From positions 1 to 57,961 of the forward strand of contig CADBCS010000012.1 in assembly GCA_902793195.1 (NCBI GenBank): a stretch of DNA of 57,961 nucleotides, read 5' to 3'. This stretch comes from an uncultured Coriobacteriaceae bacterium. Lineage in GTDB: Bacteria > Actinomycetota > Coriobacteriia > Coriobacteriales > Atopobiaceae. The notes under the pieces were generated by a model. That model saw nothing but the letters and a program-made list of their open reading frames with translations. It had not been told where the DNA came from and did not search any database. Below are positions 51,134 to 57,961 of this stretch, in pieces. A program made the translations under genes and the position numbers. The stretch's first letter is position 1. Each line of letters opens with the position of its first letter.

Positions 51134-51573
51134 TATTCCGGGAAGCTCCAGAAGCCCGTGCCCGTCTCGGGATCGTATTGCTTGCAAATGGTGCCGCCCA
51201 TTACGGGACGCAGCTCAATCTCGGCAGTGTAGGACACGGTAAGCGACTTGGTGTGCCCCGCTGCCACGTGGTGCTCGCCGCCCTCCTTGTAGGCGAGGGC
51301 GGCGTGGGTGTGGTGGCAAAGCTCTCCCTCGTCGTCGGAAATCACGTTGCCGGTGAGGGACACGAGCTCGAGCATGCCCGTGAGCACCCGTGTCTCGAAC
51401 TCGCCCGTCTTGGGGAGGAAGGTCTGGATCTGGGCCTCGCCGCAACCGCCGATGCCGGTGTAAATGGCCGACCCTATTCGCTCCGCCCTGCAAACGTCCA
51501 GGATGGACCCGATGATCTCGTCGCCCCTGTCCATCCTCACGTAGTAGGTGTCCCCGAATCTCCGGTATTCCAT
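51133..51573 (-). CDS. PPC-domain (DUF296) protein
   Basis: 146 aa from ATG 51573 (GAGGGGGG upstream). The single PPC/DUF296 domain shows DTYYVRMDRGDEIIGSI at the start, SAIYTGIGGCGEAQIQTF, LTGMLELVSLTGNV, and HHTHAALAYKEGG with the conserved His residues, then an aspartate-rich loop replaced here by HHVAAGHTKSLTV. Bacterial one-domain members are trimers that may bind DNA or a metal; the role is not settled. The gene is alone between the bilin-like operon and the tiny-ORF cluster. Confidence 0.85.
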   Translation of the reverse strand: MEYRRFGDTYYVRMDRGDEIIGSILDVCRAERIGSAIYTGIGGCGEAQIQTFLPKTGEFETRVLTGMLELVSLTGNVISDDEGELCHHTHAALAYKEGGEHHVAAGHTKSLTVSYTAEIELRPVMGGTICKQYDPETGTGFWSFPE

Positions 51574-51784
51574 GGTTCCCCCCTCGTGTCGCATTGCCTC
51601 TACATGCATTGTATGCCAGCGTGGGATGCCACGCGAGCTGTGCCAGCAATAACTGAACCGGTGGGGCCTGTTTTATAGGGGGGAGGTGCAGCCTTCCCAT
51701 GCGGCCATCGATCGAATGAGCATCGATTGCTAAACGTTTCGAGAAGTTGCCAAAAAATGTGCCAGAGAGGGGCGGTGCCGGCGT

Positions 51785-51838
51785 CTATGCCGCATTGCCG
51801 CCACCCTCGAGGTTGGAGTCGTCGAAGAGGGTTGCCAT
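51785..51838 (-). CDS. Tiny peptide ORF (17 aa)
   Basis: Reads MATLFDDSNLEGGGNAA, preceded by GAAAGGACG at a good distance. It is the third in a row of short minus-strand frames each preceded by a CGAAAGGA-type site. It ends in a Gly-Gly-Gly stretch that could be a cleavage site of a leader, but the peptide is short for that. No family recognised; it is listed for its ribosome site and position. Confidence 0.35.
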   Translation of the reverse strand: MATLFDDSNLEGGGNAA

Positions 51839-51924
51839 GGATGTGCGTCCTTTCGTCGTGACTTTTGGCACGGAAAAATCTTGTGTGTGAGGGGCACGCG
51901 ATGTGTCCCTCACCGGCTCTTTCG

Positions 51925-51993
51925 CTAGTCGATGCCTGCGAAGGTGCAGGCTGCGAGGATGGTGTAGATGGAGATCGCGGCGATGACGTACAT
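51925..51993 (-). CDS. Tiny hydrophobic peptide ORF (22 aa)
   Basis: 22 residues beginning MYVIAAISIYTILAACT and ending AGID, almost wholly hydrophobic, with CGAAAGGAAGG upstream. This is the composition of a small membrane peptide. It lies between the 17-codon frame and the interrupted frame at 52047, all on the minus strand with matching ribosome sites. Confidence 0.4.
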   Translation of the reverse strand: MYVIAAISIYTILAACTFAGID

Positions 51994-52046
51994 GGTCTGG
52001 CCCTTCCTTTCGTGCGATTTCGGGTGTGGTTCTCGGGGTGTCGAGG

Positions 52047-52211
52047 CTATGCCGCGATTGGGTCTGCGGTGACGGTCACGACGAGTGTCCCGTCCTCGTC
52101 GGTATCGACGTCGATGTCGGAGACGCCGAAGATGTCCTCGGTGATGGCAAGGGCATCGTGGATTCAGGCATTCTCTGGGGCGACAAGTTGTGCGAAGGCG
52201 GTGTCAGACAT
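52047..52211 (-). pseudogene. Small acidic protein gene with in-frame TGA
   Basis: An ATG at 52211 with CGAAAGAGGAAC upstream opens a frame that reads MSDTAFAQLVAPENA and meets TGA at 52164-52166. The same frame continues with IHDALAITEDIFGVSDIDVD, then DEDGTLVVTVTAD, to TAG at 52047. The part after the stop is fully protein-like and acidic, so this is a 54-codon gene with one nonsense change; TGG to TGA (Trp) fits the context. Function unknown; it heads the row of tiny ORFs. Confidence 0.6.
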
Positions 52212-52319
52212 GTGGCGTTCCTCTTTCGTTCGGCTTTACTGCCTTTCAAAAGAGGAACTGTCGCCTGCCGTCGCTATGCGATGGCGGGCCTGCACTGAAT
52301 TAAGCGGAGCAAGAGGACG

Positions 52320-52356
52320 AGGCACCCTTCATGCCGCCATCGGATGAAGGGTGCCT
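52320..52356. terminator. Hairpin between SLH protein and tiny-ORF cluster
   Basis: Thirteen-base perfect stem (AGGCACCCTTCAT / ATGAAGGGTGCCT) with an 11-base loop, 73 bp beyond the stop of the SLH-type protein gene on the minus strand. A T-tract is weak. Confidence 0.6.
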
Positions 52357-52428
52357 GTTGTGAAGTCTAAGAGCGCAGGAGCGAGAGCTCGGTGCTATGG
52401 CTGATTGAGTGTGACAGCTCAGATCGGA

Positions 52429-53220
52429 CTATCTCGCTCGCAAGTACGTCCGCTGCATGAACGCGGCCATGTCCTGGCGCGCGACCGGGGAGGTGCCGCG
52501 GAACTGGCTGGAGCCGTTCGGCATCTTGAAGCCCGTGGTGATCCCCTGGCTTGCCATCCACAGGACCTCGCCGGCGTGGTTGGCCTCGTCGCCGGCCCTC
52601 ACGTCGGTAAAGGTGGTCGAATAGTAGCCCACCTCGGGCGACCTGTCCATCCGGCCGTTGTCGGTCAGGTCCACGCAGCGGTAGATGAAGGCGGCCATGT
52701 CAGCGCGCGTGACGCTGATATAGGGACGGAACTCGCGATTGCCGTTCTTGAGGGTCCAGCCTTCGGAGATGCCCGAAGCCGCAAGCCATTGGATGTCCTC
52801 GTAGTGGGCGGTGGCAGCCGTGACGTCCACGAAGGATATGCCCGAACCAGCCGAGTCACCATCCTGAGCATACAGCTTGATAGCGGATGCATCGGGCGTA
52901 GGGTCCTCGGGGGATTCCACCTCGATGCCCTCCTCCACGACTTCGAGAGACTCGTCCTCACGCCCCTCCTGACCGCTCGTCCCCTGGATGGCAGACTGAG
53001 CCTCCGATACGTCGTCTTCCTGTGGATCACTCCATTCGGTGGTCAAGCCCTCGGCAGCTGATTCCTGATCGCCAAGAACCACGATCTCCGTCGAGTCACC
53101 CGCCATCTCGGCAAGCGCCGGCACGACCAGCCCCACACTCAGCAGAGCGGCGGAAAGAACCCCTACGAGCGCCCAACGCAACGCATGGCACGGCACCCTC
53201 TTGCAGCAACGATCACTCAT
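52429..53220 (-). CDS. Exported protein with two SLH-like repeats
   Basis: 263 aa. N-terminal signal peptide (RWALVGVLSAALLSVGLVVPALA), then a strongly acidic linker (to about residue 125), then two SLH-like repeats: FVDVTAATAHYEDIQWLAAS, SVTRADMAAFIYR, and FTDVRAGDEANHAGEVLWMASQGI, SPVARQDMAAFMQRTYLR. There is no other domain. Coriobacterial cell-surface proteins often end in such repeats; here the repeats are the whole mature protein, so it may be a coat or adaptor. ATG 53220 is downstream of the repeat-rich gap 53221-53411. Confidence 0.82.
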   Translation of the reverse strand: MSDRCCKRVPCHALRWALVGVLSAALLSVGLVVPALAEMAGDSTEIVVLGDQESAAEGLTTEWSDPQEDDVSEAQSAIQGTSGQEGREDESLEVVEEGIEVESPEDPTPDASAIKLYAQDGDSAGSGISFVDVTAATAHYEDIQWLAASGISEGWTLKNGNREFRPYISVTRADMAAFIYRCVDLTDNGRMDRSPEVGYYSTTFTDVRAGDEANHAGEVLWMASQGITTGFKMPNGSSQFRGTSPVARQDMAAFMQRTYLRAR

Positions 53221-53284
53221 GGCAGATCCTTACCTCTAGCTGCGGCTCTTGTTGCTATACCCATAGCGGCCAACGTGTCGCTTT

Positions 53285-53374
53285 TCGGGTAGCCAAAAGG
53301 TGCCACGGCACTAGGGACCGCGGTCCTATCAGCCCACCCTCCGTGGCACCTCCCGGGTAGCCAGAAAGGTGCCA
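53285..53374. repeat. Nested direct and inverted repeats
   Basis: CGGGTAGCCA followed by AAGGTGCCAC occurs twice (53285-53305 and 53353-53374). Between them AGGTGCCACGG (53297-53307) pairs with CCGTGGCACCT (53340-53350) around a perfect 12-bp palindrome GGACCGCGGTCC (53314-53325). Upstream of the SLH protein gene. Confidence 0.65.
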
Positions 53375-53411
53375 CACCCGGCTGTGCCACCGAATCGCAC
53401 CGACACAAAGA

Positions 53412-53444
53412 GGCGCGGGCCCACCCGTAGGATGGACCCGCGCC
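53412..53444 (-). terminator. Terminator for the GH13 lipoprotein gene
   Basis: Twelve-base stem with one mismatch (GGCGCGGGTCCA / TGGGCCCGCGCC) and 9-base loop, then TCTTTGTG on the minus strand, 36 bp after the stop at 53480. Confidence 0.75.
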
Positions 53445-53479
53445 AGCAGGTGCATATGCCTGATTGTCTTGAGAAGCGC

Positions 53480-55321
53480 TTACTCGCTCACGTAGACAAC
53501 GCCCTCCCAGGGACGCAGCTTGCCCTCCTCGGGGTCATCGACGGAGGAGATGACGGCCTTCATGCCCTTCACGAGGGAGGCGTCGTAGGTGACCTCCTCG
53601 CCCGTGAAGTTGGTGAGGGTCACGGCCTTGTCCTCGCCGCAGGCGCGCTGGAAGGCAAAGATCTCCTCGCTGTCCTCGAGCAGCGTCGTGTAGTCGCCCG
53701 CGAGCAGGACGGGGTTCTCGCTGCGCAGCTTGCTGAGCTTGCGGTAGTAGTTGAGCACGGAGTTCTCGTCCGCCTCCTCCACCTCGGCGTTGACGGTCTC
53801 GTAGTCATCGTGAATGGGCAGCCAAGGCTTGCCGGTGGTGAAACCTGCATTCTCGCTGGTGTCCCACTGCATGGGCGTGCGCGCGTTGTCGCGGCTGCAC
53901 TTCTGGACGGCCGCGAGGGCCTCCTCCGGGGTCTTGCCGGCGCCGATGGCCAGGTCGTACTGGTTGCGCGCGTTGGCGTCATCGTAGTCGTCGATGGAGG
54001 CCATGGCGGCGTTGGCAAAGCCGAGCTCCTCGCCCTGGTAGACGAAGGGTGTGCCACGCATGGTGAGCAGGATGGTGCCGAGCATCTTGCCAGCGGCGAC
54101 CTTGTCCTCGCAGTCAGGCGTGAAGCTGTTCACCGAACGGGGCTGGTCGTGGTTCTCGAGGTAGACGGGGTACCAGCTGTTCTCCGTGTTCTTCTGGCTC
54201 GCGGCGAAGGCCTTCTTGAGCTCGGTCAGCTTCCAGGTGGAGTCCTTGTACCAGATCTCGTTGCCACCCTGCGGAACGAGCACGTGCGCGAACTCGAAGA
54301 CCATGTCGAAGACGCCGTTCTCGCCGACCCACTGGGGCAGCTCCTCGGGCTTGACGCCATTGGCCTCACCCACGGTGAAGGCGTCGGTGCCGGCCATGAC
54401 CTCGTTCTTGAACTCGTTGAGGTAGTCGAGGATGCCGTCGGTGTTGACGGTGGCGGCATGGATGCCAGAGAGGCCATCGGCCTCGCCGTCGGGCTCAGCG
54501 TCGACGAAGGCAGGCTTCTTGATGTAGGGGATGGCGTCGATGCGGAAGCCGCCGACACCCTTGTCCAGCCAGAACTTGGCCATCTTGAAGAGCTCCTTGC
54601 GCAGGGCCTCGCACTCCCAGTTCATGTCGGGCTGGAAGTCAGCGAAGGTGTGCAGGTAGTACTGGCCACGCTTCTCGGACCAGGTCCAGGCGGAGCCACC
54701 GAAGATGCTACGCCAGTTGGTCGGCGGAACCCTCTTGCCGTCCTTGTCCTTCTTGGCGTCCTGCCAGATGTACCAGTCGCCGTGCTCGCCCTCGGGGTTG
54801 GCCTCGGAGTCCTTGAACCACTCGTTCTCGTTGGAGGAGTGGTTCATCACGAGGTCCATCACGATGCGAATGTCGCGCTGGGCGGCTTCTGCGATGAGCT
54901 CGTCCATGTCGGCCATGGTGCCGAAGCGCGGGTCGATGTCGTAGTAGTCAGCCACGTCGTAGCCGCCGTCCTTGTTGGGCGACTTGCAGACGGGGGTCAA
55001 CCAGATGGCGCCGACACCCAGCTCGGCCAGGTAGTCGAGCTTCTTGGTGATGCCCGCGAGGGTACCGGTGCCCTCACCCTTGGTGTCGAGGTAGCTCTTG
55101 GGGTAGACCTCGCACGCGATGGTGCTCTGCCACCACTTGAGCGCCTTGGCGGCCTCGTCGGCATTCTGCGCCGCAGCCTCGCCCTTGTTGGCAGCGGCGT
55201 CGTTGCCCGAGTTGTTGCCAGAGCACGAAGCCAGGCTCATCAGCGTCATTGCTCCTCCCATGCCTACAAATGCGGTGAGAGCACCCCTACGCGTCATCAT
55301 ACGTGCTTTCATGTCTGCCAT
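53480..55321 (-). CDS. Exported GH13 alpha-glucosidase/alpha-amylase-family lipoprotein
   Basis: 613 aa from ATG 55321 (AAGGGGGAA upstream). The N-terminus has a twin-arginine-like MTRRGALTAF and a lipobox LASC (Cys about residue 33), then an Ala/Asn-rich linker. The GH13 motifs are intact: DLVMNHSS (region I), GGFRIDAIPYI with the nucleophile Asp, FTVGEANGV with the acid/base Glu, and LENHDQPRSVN with the transition-state Asp. The layout after region II (DGILDYLNEFKNEVM) and the C-terminal beta domain resemble oligo-1,6-glucosidase/alpha-glucosidase members (GH13_31 type). It would trim alpha-glucans or isomalto-oligosaccharides outside the membrane. Confidence 0.92.
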   Translation of the reverse strand: MADMKARMMTRRGALTAFVGMGGAMTLMSLASCSGNNSGNDAAANKGEAAAQNADEAAKALKWWQSTIACEVYPKSYLDTKGEGTGTLAGITKKLDYLAELGVGAIWLTPVCKSPNKDGGYDVADYYDIDPRFGTMADMDELIAEAAQRDIRIVMDLVMNHSSNENEWFKDSEANPEGEHGDWYIWQDAKKDKDGKRVPPTNWRSIFGGSAWTWSEKRGQYYLHTFADFQPDMNWECEALRKELFKMAKFWLDKGVGGFRIDAIPYIKKPAFVDAEPDGEADGLSGIHAATVNTDGILDYLNEFKNEVMAGTDAFTVGEANGVKPEELPQWVGENGVFDMVFEFAHVLVPQGGNEIWYKDSTWKLTELKKAFAASQKNTENSWYPVYLENHDQPRSVNSFTPDCEDKVAAGKMLGTILLTMRGTPFVYQGEELGFANAAMASIDDYDDANARNQYDLAIGAGKTPEEALAAVQKCSRDNARTPMQWDTSENAGFTTGKPWLPIHDDYETVNAEVEEADENSVLNYYRKLSKLRSENPVLLAGDYTTLLEDSEEIFAFQRACGEDKAVTLTNFTGEEVTYDASLVKGMKAVISSVDDPEEGKLRPWEGVVYVSE

Positions 55322-55532
55322 ACCTGAATTCCCCCTTCAAAGACGTGCACGGGACGAAGGCCCGGTTGTACGAGCGGACTGCATGCGGCTTCCCCCCGCA
55401 TTCATGGCAGCCCGTAACTGAACCGCAACAATATGATGCGCCCAATTCGAGCAGTCGAACGCGCGAATGATAATAAACAAGGAGTTTCACAAATTAATCA
55501 TAAACCAAGCACATACACTGGCCTAGCTGCCA

Positions 55533-56423
55533 CTATCGGTCTCCTGTGCCGCAGTGCATGTCGACCCAACCTTTGGCCACGCAGGTGCGCAGGCTCCATT
55601 CGCTGCGCCTCGGGTCGTCCACGCGATAGCTCCAGTAGCAGCCACCGATGCCCTGATCCCAGGCCTCGATCTGCGCATCCGCAAGGGCGCGGTTGAACAA
55701 GCGCCGATCTCGCTCACGCCGGTCGACGAGCATGCCACTGTCGAGAAATCCCGCTGGCGTGCGTCCAAAGAAGGACAGGATGTCATCTTCGAGCCTATTG
55801 TCAAAACGGCAGTCCTCGGTGGAGAAGCGGTACAACTTGATGCCCGCGCGCGTGCAGGAGTTCTGCTTGAGGAGCTGGCGGCGATAGCGCTTAGTGCCGA
55901 TGAGCTGGGGATGATGATAACTGACGTCGTTCTCCTCCACTCCTACGAGGCCATCGGCCGTGCGCACGACGTAGTCGACAAAGTACACATGGCCCTCGGG
56001 GTCCGTGACAGCGTACTCGCGCTGGAGAAAGCGCTCGCTTCCGTCTCCGTAGACGTTGGCAAAGTGCTGCTCGAACGCCATCTCGAGCGGGGAGGCCGTG
56101 GCGTTGTTTGCCCGATCGGGAGGTCGGCGCGCGGGGGTGCTTTGGAGTTCGATGTCGTAGGCTCCCTCCGTGGACTCGAGCCATCGGTCGAGCTCTGCCA
56201 AGTCCTCGCGCAGCAGACGAAAGACGCGGGAATAGCGCCGAATGTAGGCGTTTTGCTTGCTGGTGATGAGCGAGTAGTCGAAGGGAGGCTCGCCTTCCGT
56301 GCGGAGGCAGATGCCGTCATCCACAACAACCGCCACGTCGTCGCACGCCCAGAACGTACTCGTTCCGCCGTTGGGGTAGGTCACGCTCTCGCGCAGGACA
56401 AAGCCCTCGGGCATGCCCGTCAT
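55533..56423 (-). CDS. Restriction-endonuclease-like (DUF559-type) protein
   Basis: 296 aa from ATG 56423, which overlaps the previous stop (ATGA) and is preceded by GAGGAAACAG. The region about 120-220 shows a PD-(D/E)XK-like pattern: FLQREYAVTDPEGHVYFVDYVV, then GLVGVEENDVSYHHPQLIGT, then KQNSCTRAGIKLYRFSTEDC, similar to DUF559 domains attached to helicases. No helicase motif is present in the remaining 70 residues, so this may be the separate N-terminal part of such a system. Its partner upstream is the methyltransferase fragment at 56420-56570; methyltransferase plus nuclease-like gene would suggest a restriction-type or defence pair (inference). Confidence 0.6.
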   Translation of the reverse strand: MTGMPEGFVLRESVTYPNGGTSTFWACDDVAVVVDDGICLRTEGEPPFDYSLITSKQNAYIRRYSRVFRLLREDLAELDRWLESTEGAYDIELQSTPARRPPDRANNATASPLEMAFEQHFANVYGDGSERFLQREYAVTDPEGHVYFVDYVVRTADGLVGVEENDVSYHHPQLIGTKRYRRQLLKQNSCTRAGIKLYRFSTEDCRFDNRLEDDILSFFGRTPAGFLDSGMLVDRRERDRRLFNRALADAQIEAWDQGIGGCYWSYRVDDPRRSEWSLRTCVAKGWVDMHCGTGDR

Positions 56424-56568
56424 GGCTGTTTCCTCAGTATGACGTTGAGCCAACGCTCGTTACCACGGCCTGGACGGATGTCTGCGGATGTCCAGAGGTC
56501 TTCAATCGCGAGGCCACATGCCTCGTTGACGAATGTCCGAAAAGCCGGCTCCGTAAAGTCGGTGAAGT
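56420..56568 (-). pseudogene. C-terminal fragment of a SAM-dependent methyltransferase
   Basis: The last 49 codons of the minus-strand frame (beginning HFTDFTEPAF and ending in DLWTSADIRPGRGNERWLNV plus ILRKQP) match the typical tail of class I SAM methyltransferases, FTD(Y/F)TEExFRxL...ELWxTxDxRPGRxxERWLNVLLRK, and have no place in a UvrD helicase. The stop overlaps the following gene's ATG (ATGA). Everything N-terminal of this tail has been replaced by helicase sequence, so the gene is broken here, by recombination or by misassembly. Confidence 0.75.
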
Positions 56569-57961
56569 GGCGCCCGTTGCGCATGCGTGTCGTGGCGAAA
56601 GTCAGCTCGACGGCCTTTTTGGCGCGGGTGAGCGCCACATAGAACAGACGCCGTTCCTCTTCGATATCGTCCGGCCCGGCCAGCATGCCGCCGGAAGGAA
56701 AAAGGTTTTCCTCCATGCCGGCCACGAAGACATAGGGGAACTCGAGGCCTTTGGCCGAATGGACTGTCATCAGGGCTATCTTGTTCGAGGAATCTTCCCC
56801 GTCATCGGACATGTCGATGTTGCTCAGCAGGGAAATGTCTTCCAGGAACTGGTCCAGCGTCACTGTCGGCAGCGAGGATTCATCCACCTCCGACATGTCG
56901 GATACCGTCCCCTCGGCCAGCATGTCTTCGATGTACGAGGCATGGCGGTCTTCGACGAACGCGCTGACGCTGTTGAGGAGTTCTTCGATGTTGGCCGCGC
57001 GCGACTGGCTTTCGATCGAGTTGTCTTCCTTGAATGAGCGGTGGAGGCCGCAGGCGTTTGAAAGCTCGGTCGCCAGCCTCCATGCGTCGGTCGTCGCGAG
57101 GCGCCGGCTATGTGAGAGGATCATCTCGGCAAATGCCTTCAGCTTGCCGTGTGCGGCCGGTTTCAGCCCTTCGACCGACTCGAGCATAGCCGCCTCCATA
57201 AGCGGAATCCCCGCGGTCGCGGCCGCTGCGGAAAGCGTCTCTATGGTGGTGTCGCCGATGCCACGGGCGGGCTTGTTGACTATGCGGCGGAAGGCCTCGT
57301 TGTCGGATGGATTGGCCACCAGTTTCAGATAGGCCATCATGTCCTTGACCTCGGCCCTTTCGAAGAACGAGTTGCCGGAATAAATCACATAGGGAAGGTT
57401 GCGCTTGCGCAGCGCCTCTTCCAATGCGCGCGACTGCGAATTGGTCCTGTAAAGGATAGCAAAATCCTGATACTGAGCATGGTCAGACTGCATCCGCGTG
57501 ATGATGGAAGACGCGATAAGTAGAGCCTCTTCCGACTCGGTGTAGGCGCGGAGCAGATGTATCTTGTCGCCTTCTTCCCCGCGGGAAAAACATTCCTTCG
57601 GGATGCGGCCTTCGTTCTTGGCTATCAATGAGTTGGCTGCGCCGACGATGTTGCGTGTGCTGCGGTAGTTCTGTTCCAGACGGAAGGTCTTCGCGTCGGG
57701 GTAGTCCTTCTTGAAATTGAGGATGTTCTCTATCCTCGCCCCGCGGAAGGCATAGATTGACTGCGAGTCGTCGCCGACCACGCAGATGTTGCGGTGGTCT
57801 TTGGCTAATTTCTTGAGTATCAGATATTGGGCGAAGTTTGTGTCTTGGTATTCGTCCACCAGGATGTAGTCGAAGCGTCCGGATATTTCGGCAAGCGCCT
57901 CGGGGCAGTCGCGCAGGAGGATGTTCATGTTGAGCAGGATGTCGTCGAAGTCCATGACTCC
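56569..57961 (-). CDS. UvrD/PcrA-type helicase, partial and Bacteroidales-like
   Basis: Continues past the right edge (no start seen) and lacks its own C-terminus. Superfamily 1 helicase motifs are present: VDEYQDTN (II), VVGDDSQSIYAFRGAR (III), FRLEQNYRS (IV), VNKPARGIGDTTI, LMTVHSAKGLEFPYVFVAGM (V), EEERRLFYVALTRAKKAV (VI). Wording such as VAGMEENLFPSGG is what I associate with Bacteroidetes UvrD proteins, and codon use (more A/T at third positions) differs from the rest of the window. It stops being UvrD-like at RMRNGRH and runs in frame into the methyltransferase tail. A foreign or misjoined origin is likely. Confidence 0.85.

Noticed and set aside
52164..52166. Selenocysteine codon
   Set aside because: No SECIS-like hairpin recognised just after the TGA and the position aligns better with Trp; no selenoprotein family matches.
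53369..55327. 652-codon plus-strand frame opposite the GH13 gene
   Set aside because: It is an antisense shadow produced by GC-rich codons; the minus strand carries all GH13 catalytic motifs.

Overview
The window reads as a high-GC Gram-positive gut-type actinobacterium. The best fit is class Coriobacteriia, in the Olsenella/Collinsella/Atopobium neighbourhood. This is inferred from GC-rich codon use, ChW-repeat and SLH-type surface proteins, PTS-based sugar uptake, and dispersed palindromes of the GGGGACCGTCCCC and ACCGCGTACGATT types; no 16S or marker gene is present to fix it. About the last 1.4 kb (from roughly 56570 to the right edge) looks different. It encodes a Bacteroidales-like UvrD/PcrA helicase joined in frame to the C-terminus of an unrelated methyltransferase, so the right end is probably an assembly chimera or a recent recombination junction.

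Layout. (1) 200-6000: a MerR regulator with a textbook dyad promoter and a flavodoxin; a LysR regulator divergent from a redox/small-molecule cluster (two cyclophilin-like-fold proteins, an FMN reductase, a carboxymuconolactone decarboxylase-cupin fusion, a threonine-aldolase-type PLP enzyme). (2) 6100-7600: a Fic enzyme and a large mosaic palindromic repeat. (3) 7800-20300: a rhamnoside island with a GH1 6-phospho-beta-glucosidase, an AraC regulator, a GH78-type alpha-L-rhamnosidase, a beta-glucoside-type PTS EIIBC, an esterase, a CX5R phosphatase, rhamnulokinase (carrying an in-frame stop), rhamnulose-1-phosphate aldolase and a fucose/arabinose-isomerase-family protein. The AraC gene is flanked by about 145-bp inverted repeats that duplicate the rhamnosidase promoter and first codons, so GH1 and rhamnosidase appear to share one AraC-responsive promoter. 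Together the genes suggest uptake and breakdown of rhamnosyl-glucosides such as rutinose-type plant glycosides (inference). (4) 20470-26100: a HEAT-like/zinc-ribbon membrane protein, a ChW-repeat exported protein, a C69 dipeptidase and a CmpB-type membrane protein.

(5) 26200-39160 is the most unusual part. A minus-strand operon encodes an alpha/beta hydrolase and three class I adenylate-forming enzymes. One enzyme is fused to a second alpha/beta hydrolase and one carries a long Pro/Gln/Met-rich tail with 18-residue repeats. Divergent from it are an NTF2-like protein and two paralogous 38/39-residue membrane peptides; a MurE-type ligase and a MATE transporter fused to an RsbW-like ATPase domain follow. 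No carrier protein, condensation or ketosynthase domain is visible, so this is not a standard NRPS/PKS. (6) 39200-41900: an agr-like LytTR two-component system whose kinase is split over two overlapping genes, with a LytTR-type direct repeat and an orphan terminator suggesting a small RNA. (7) 41900-56400: a large ChW exported protein, an XPD-like helicase-nuclease, AzlCD, a DUF1295 membrane enzyme, a PPC-domain protein, a cluster of tiny ORFs (one with an in-frame TGA), an SLH-only exported protein, an exported GH13 lipoprotein and a restriction-like-fold protein.

Coordinates come from reading the sequence; functions are assigned from remembered family motifs, without database searches.
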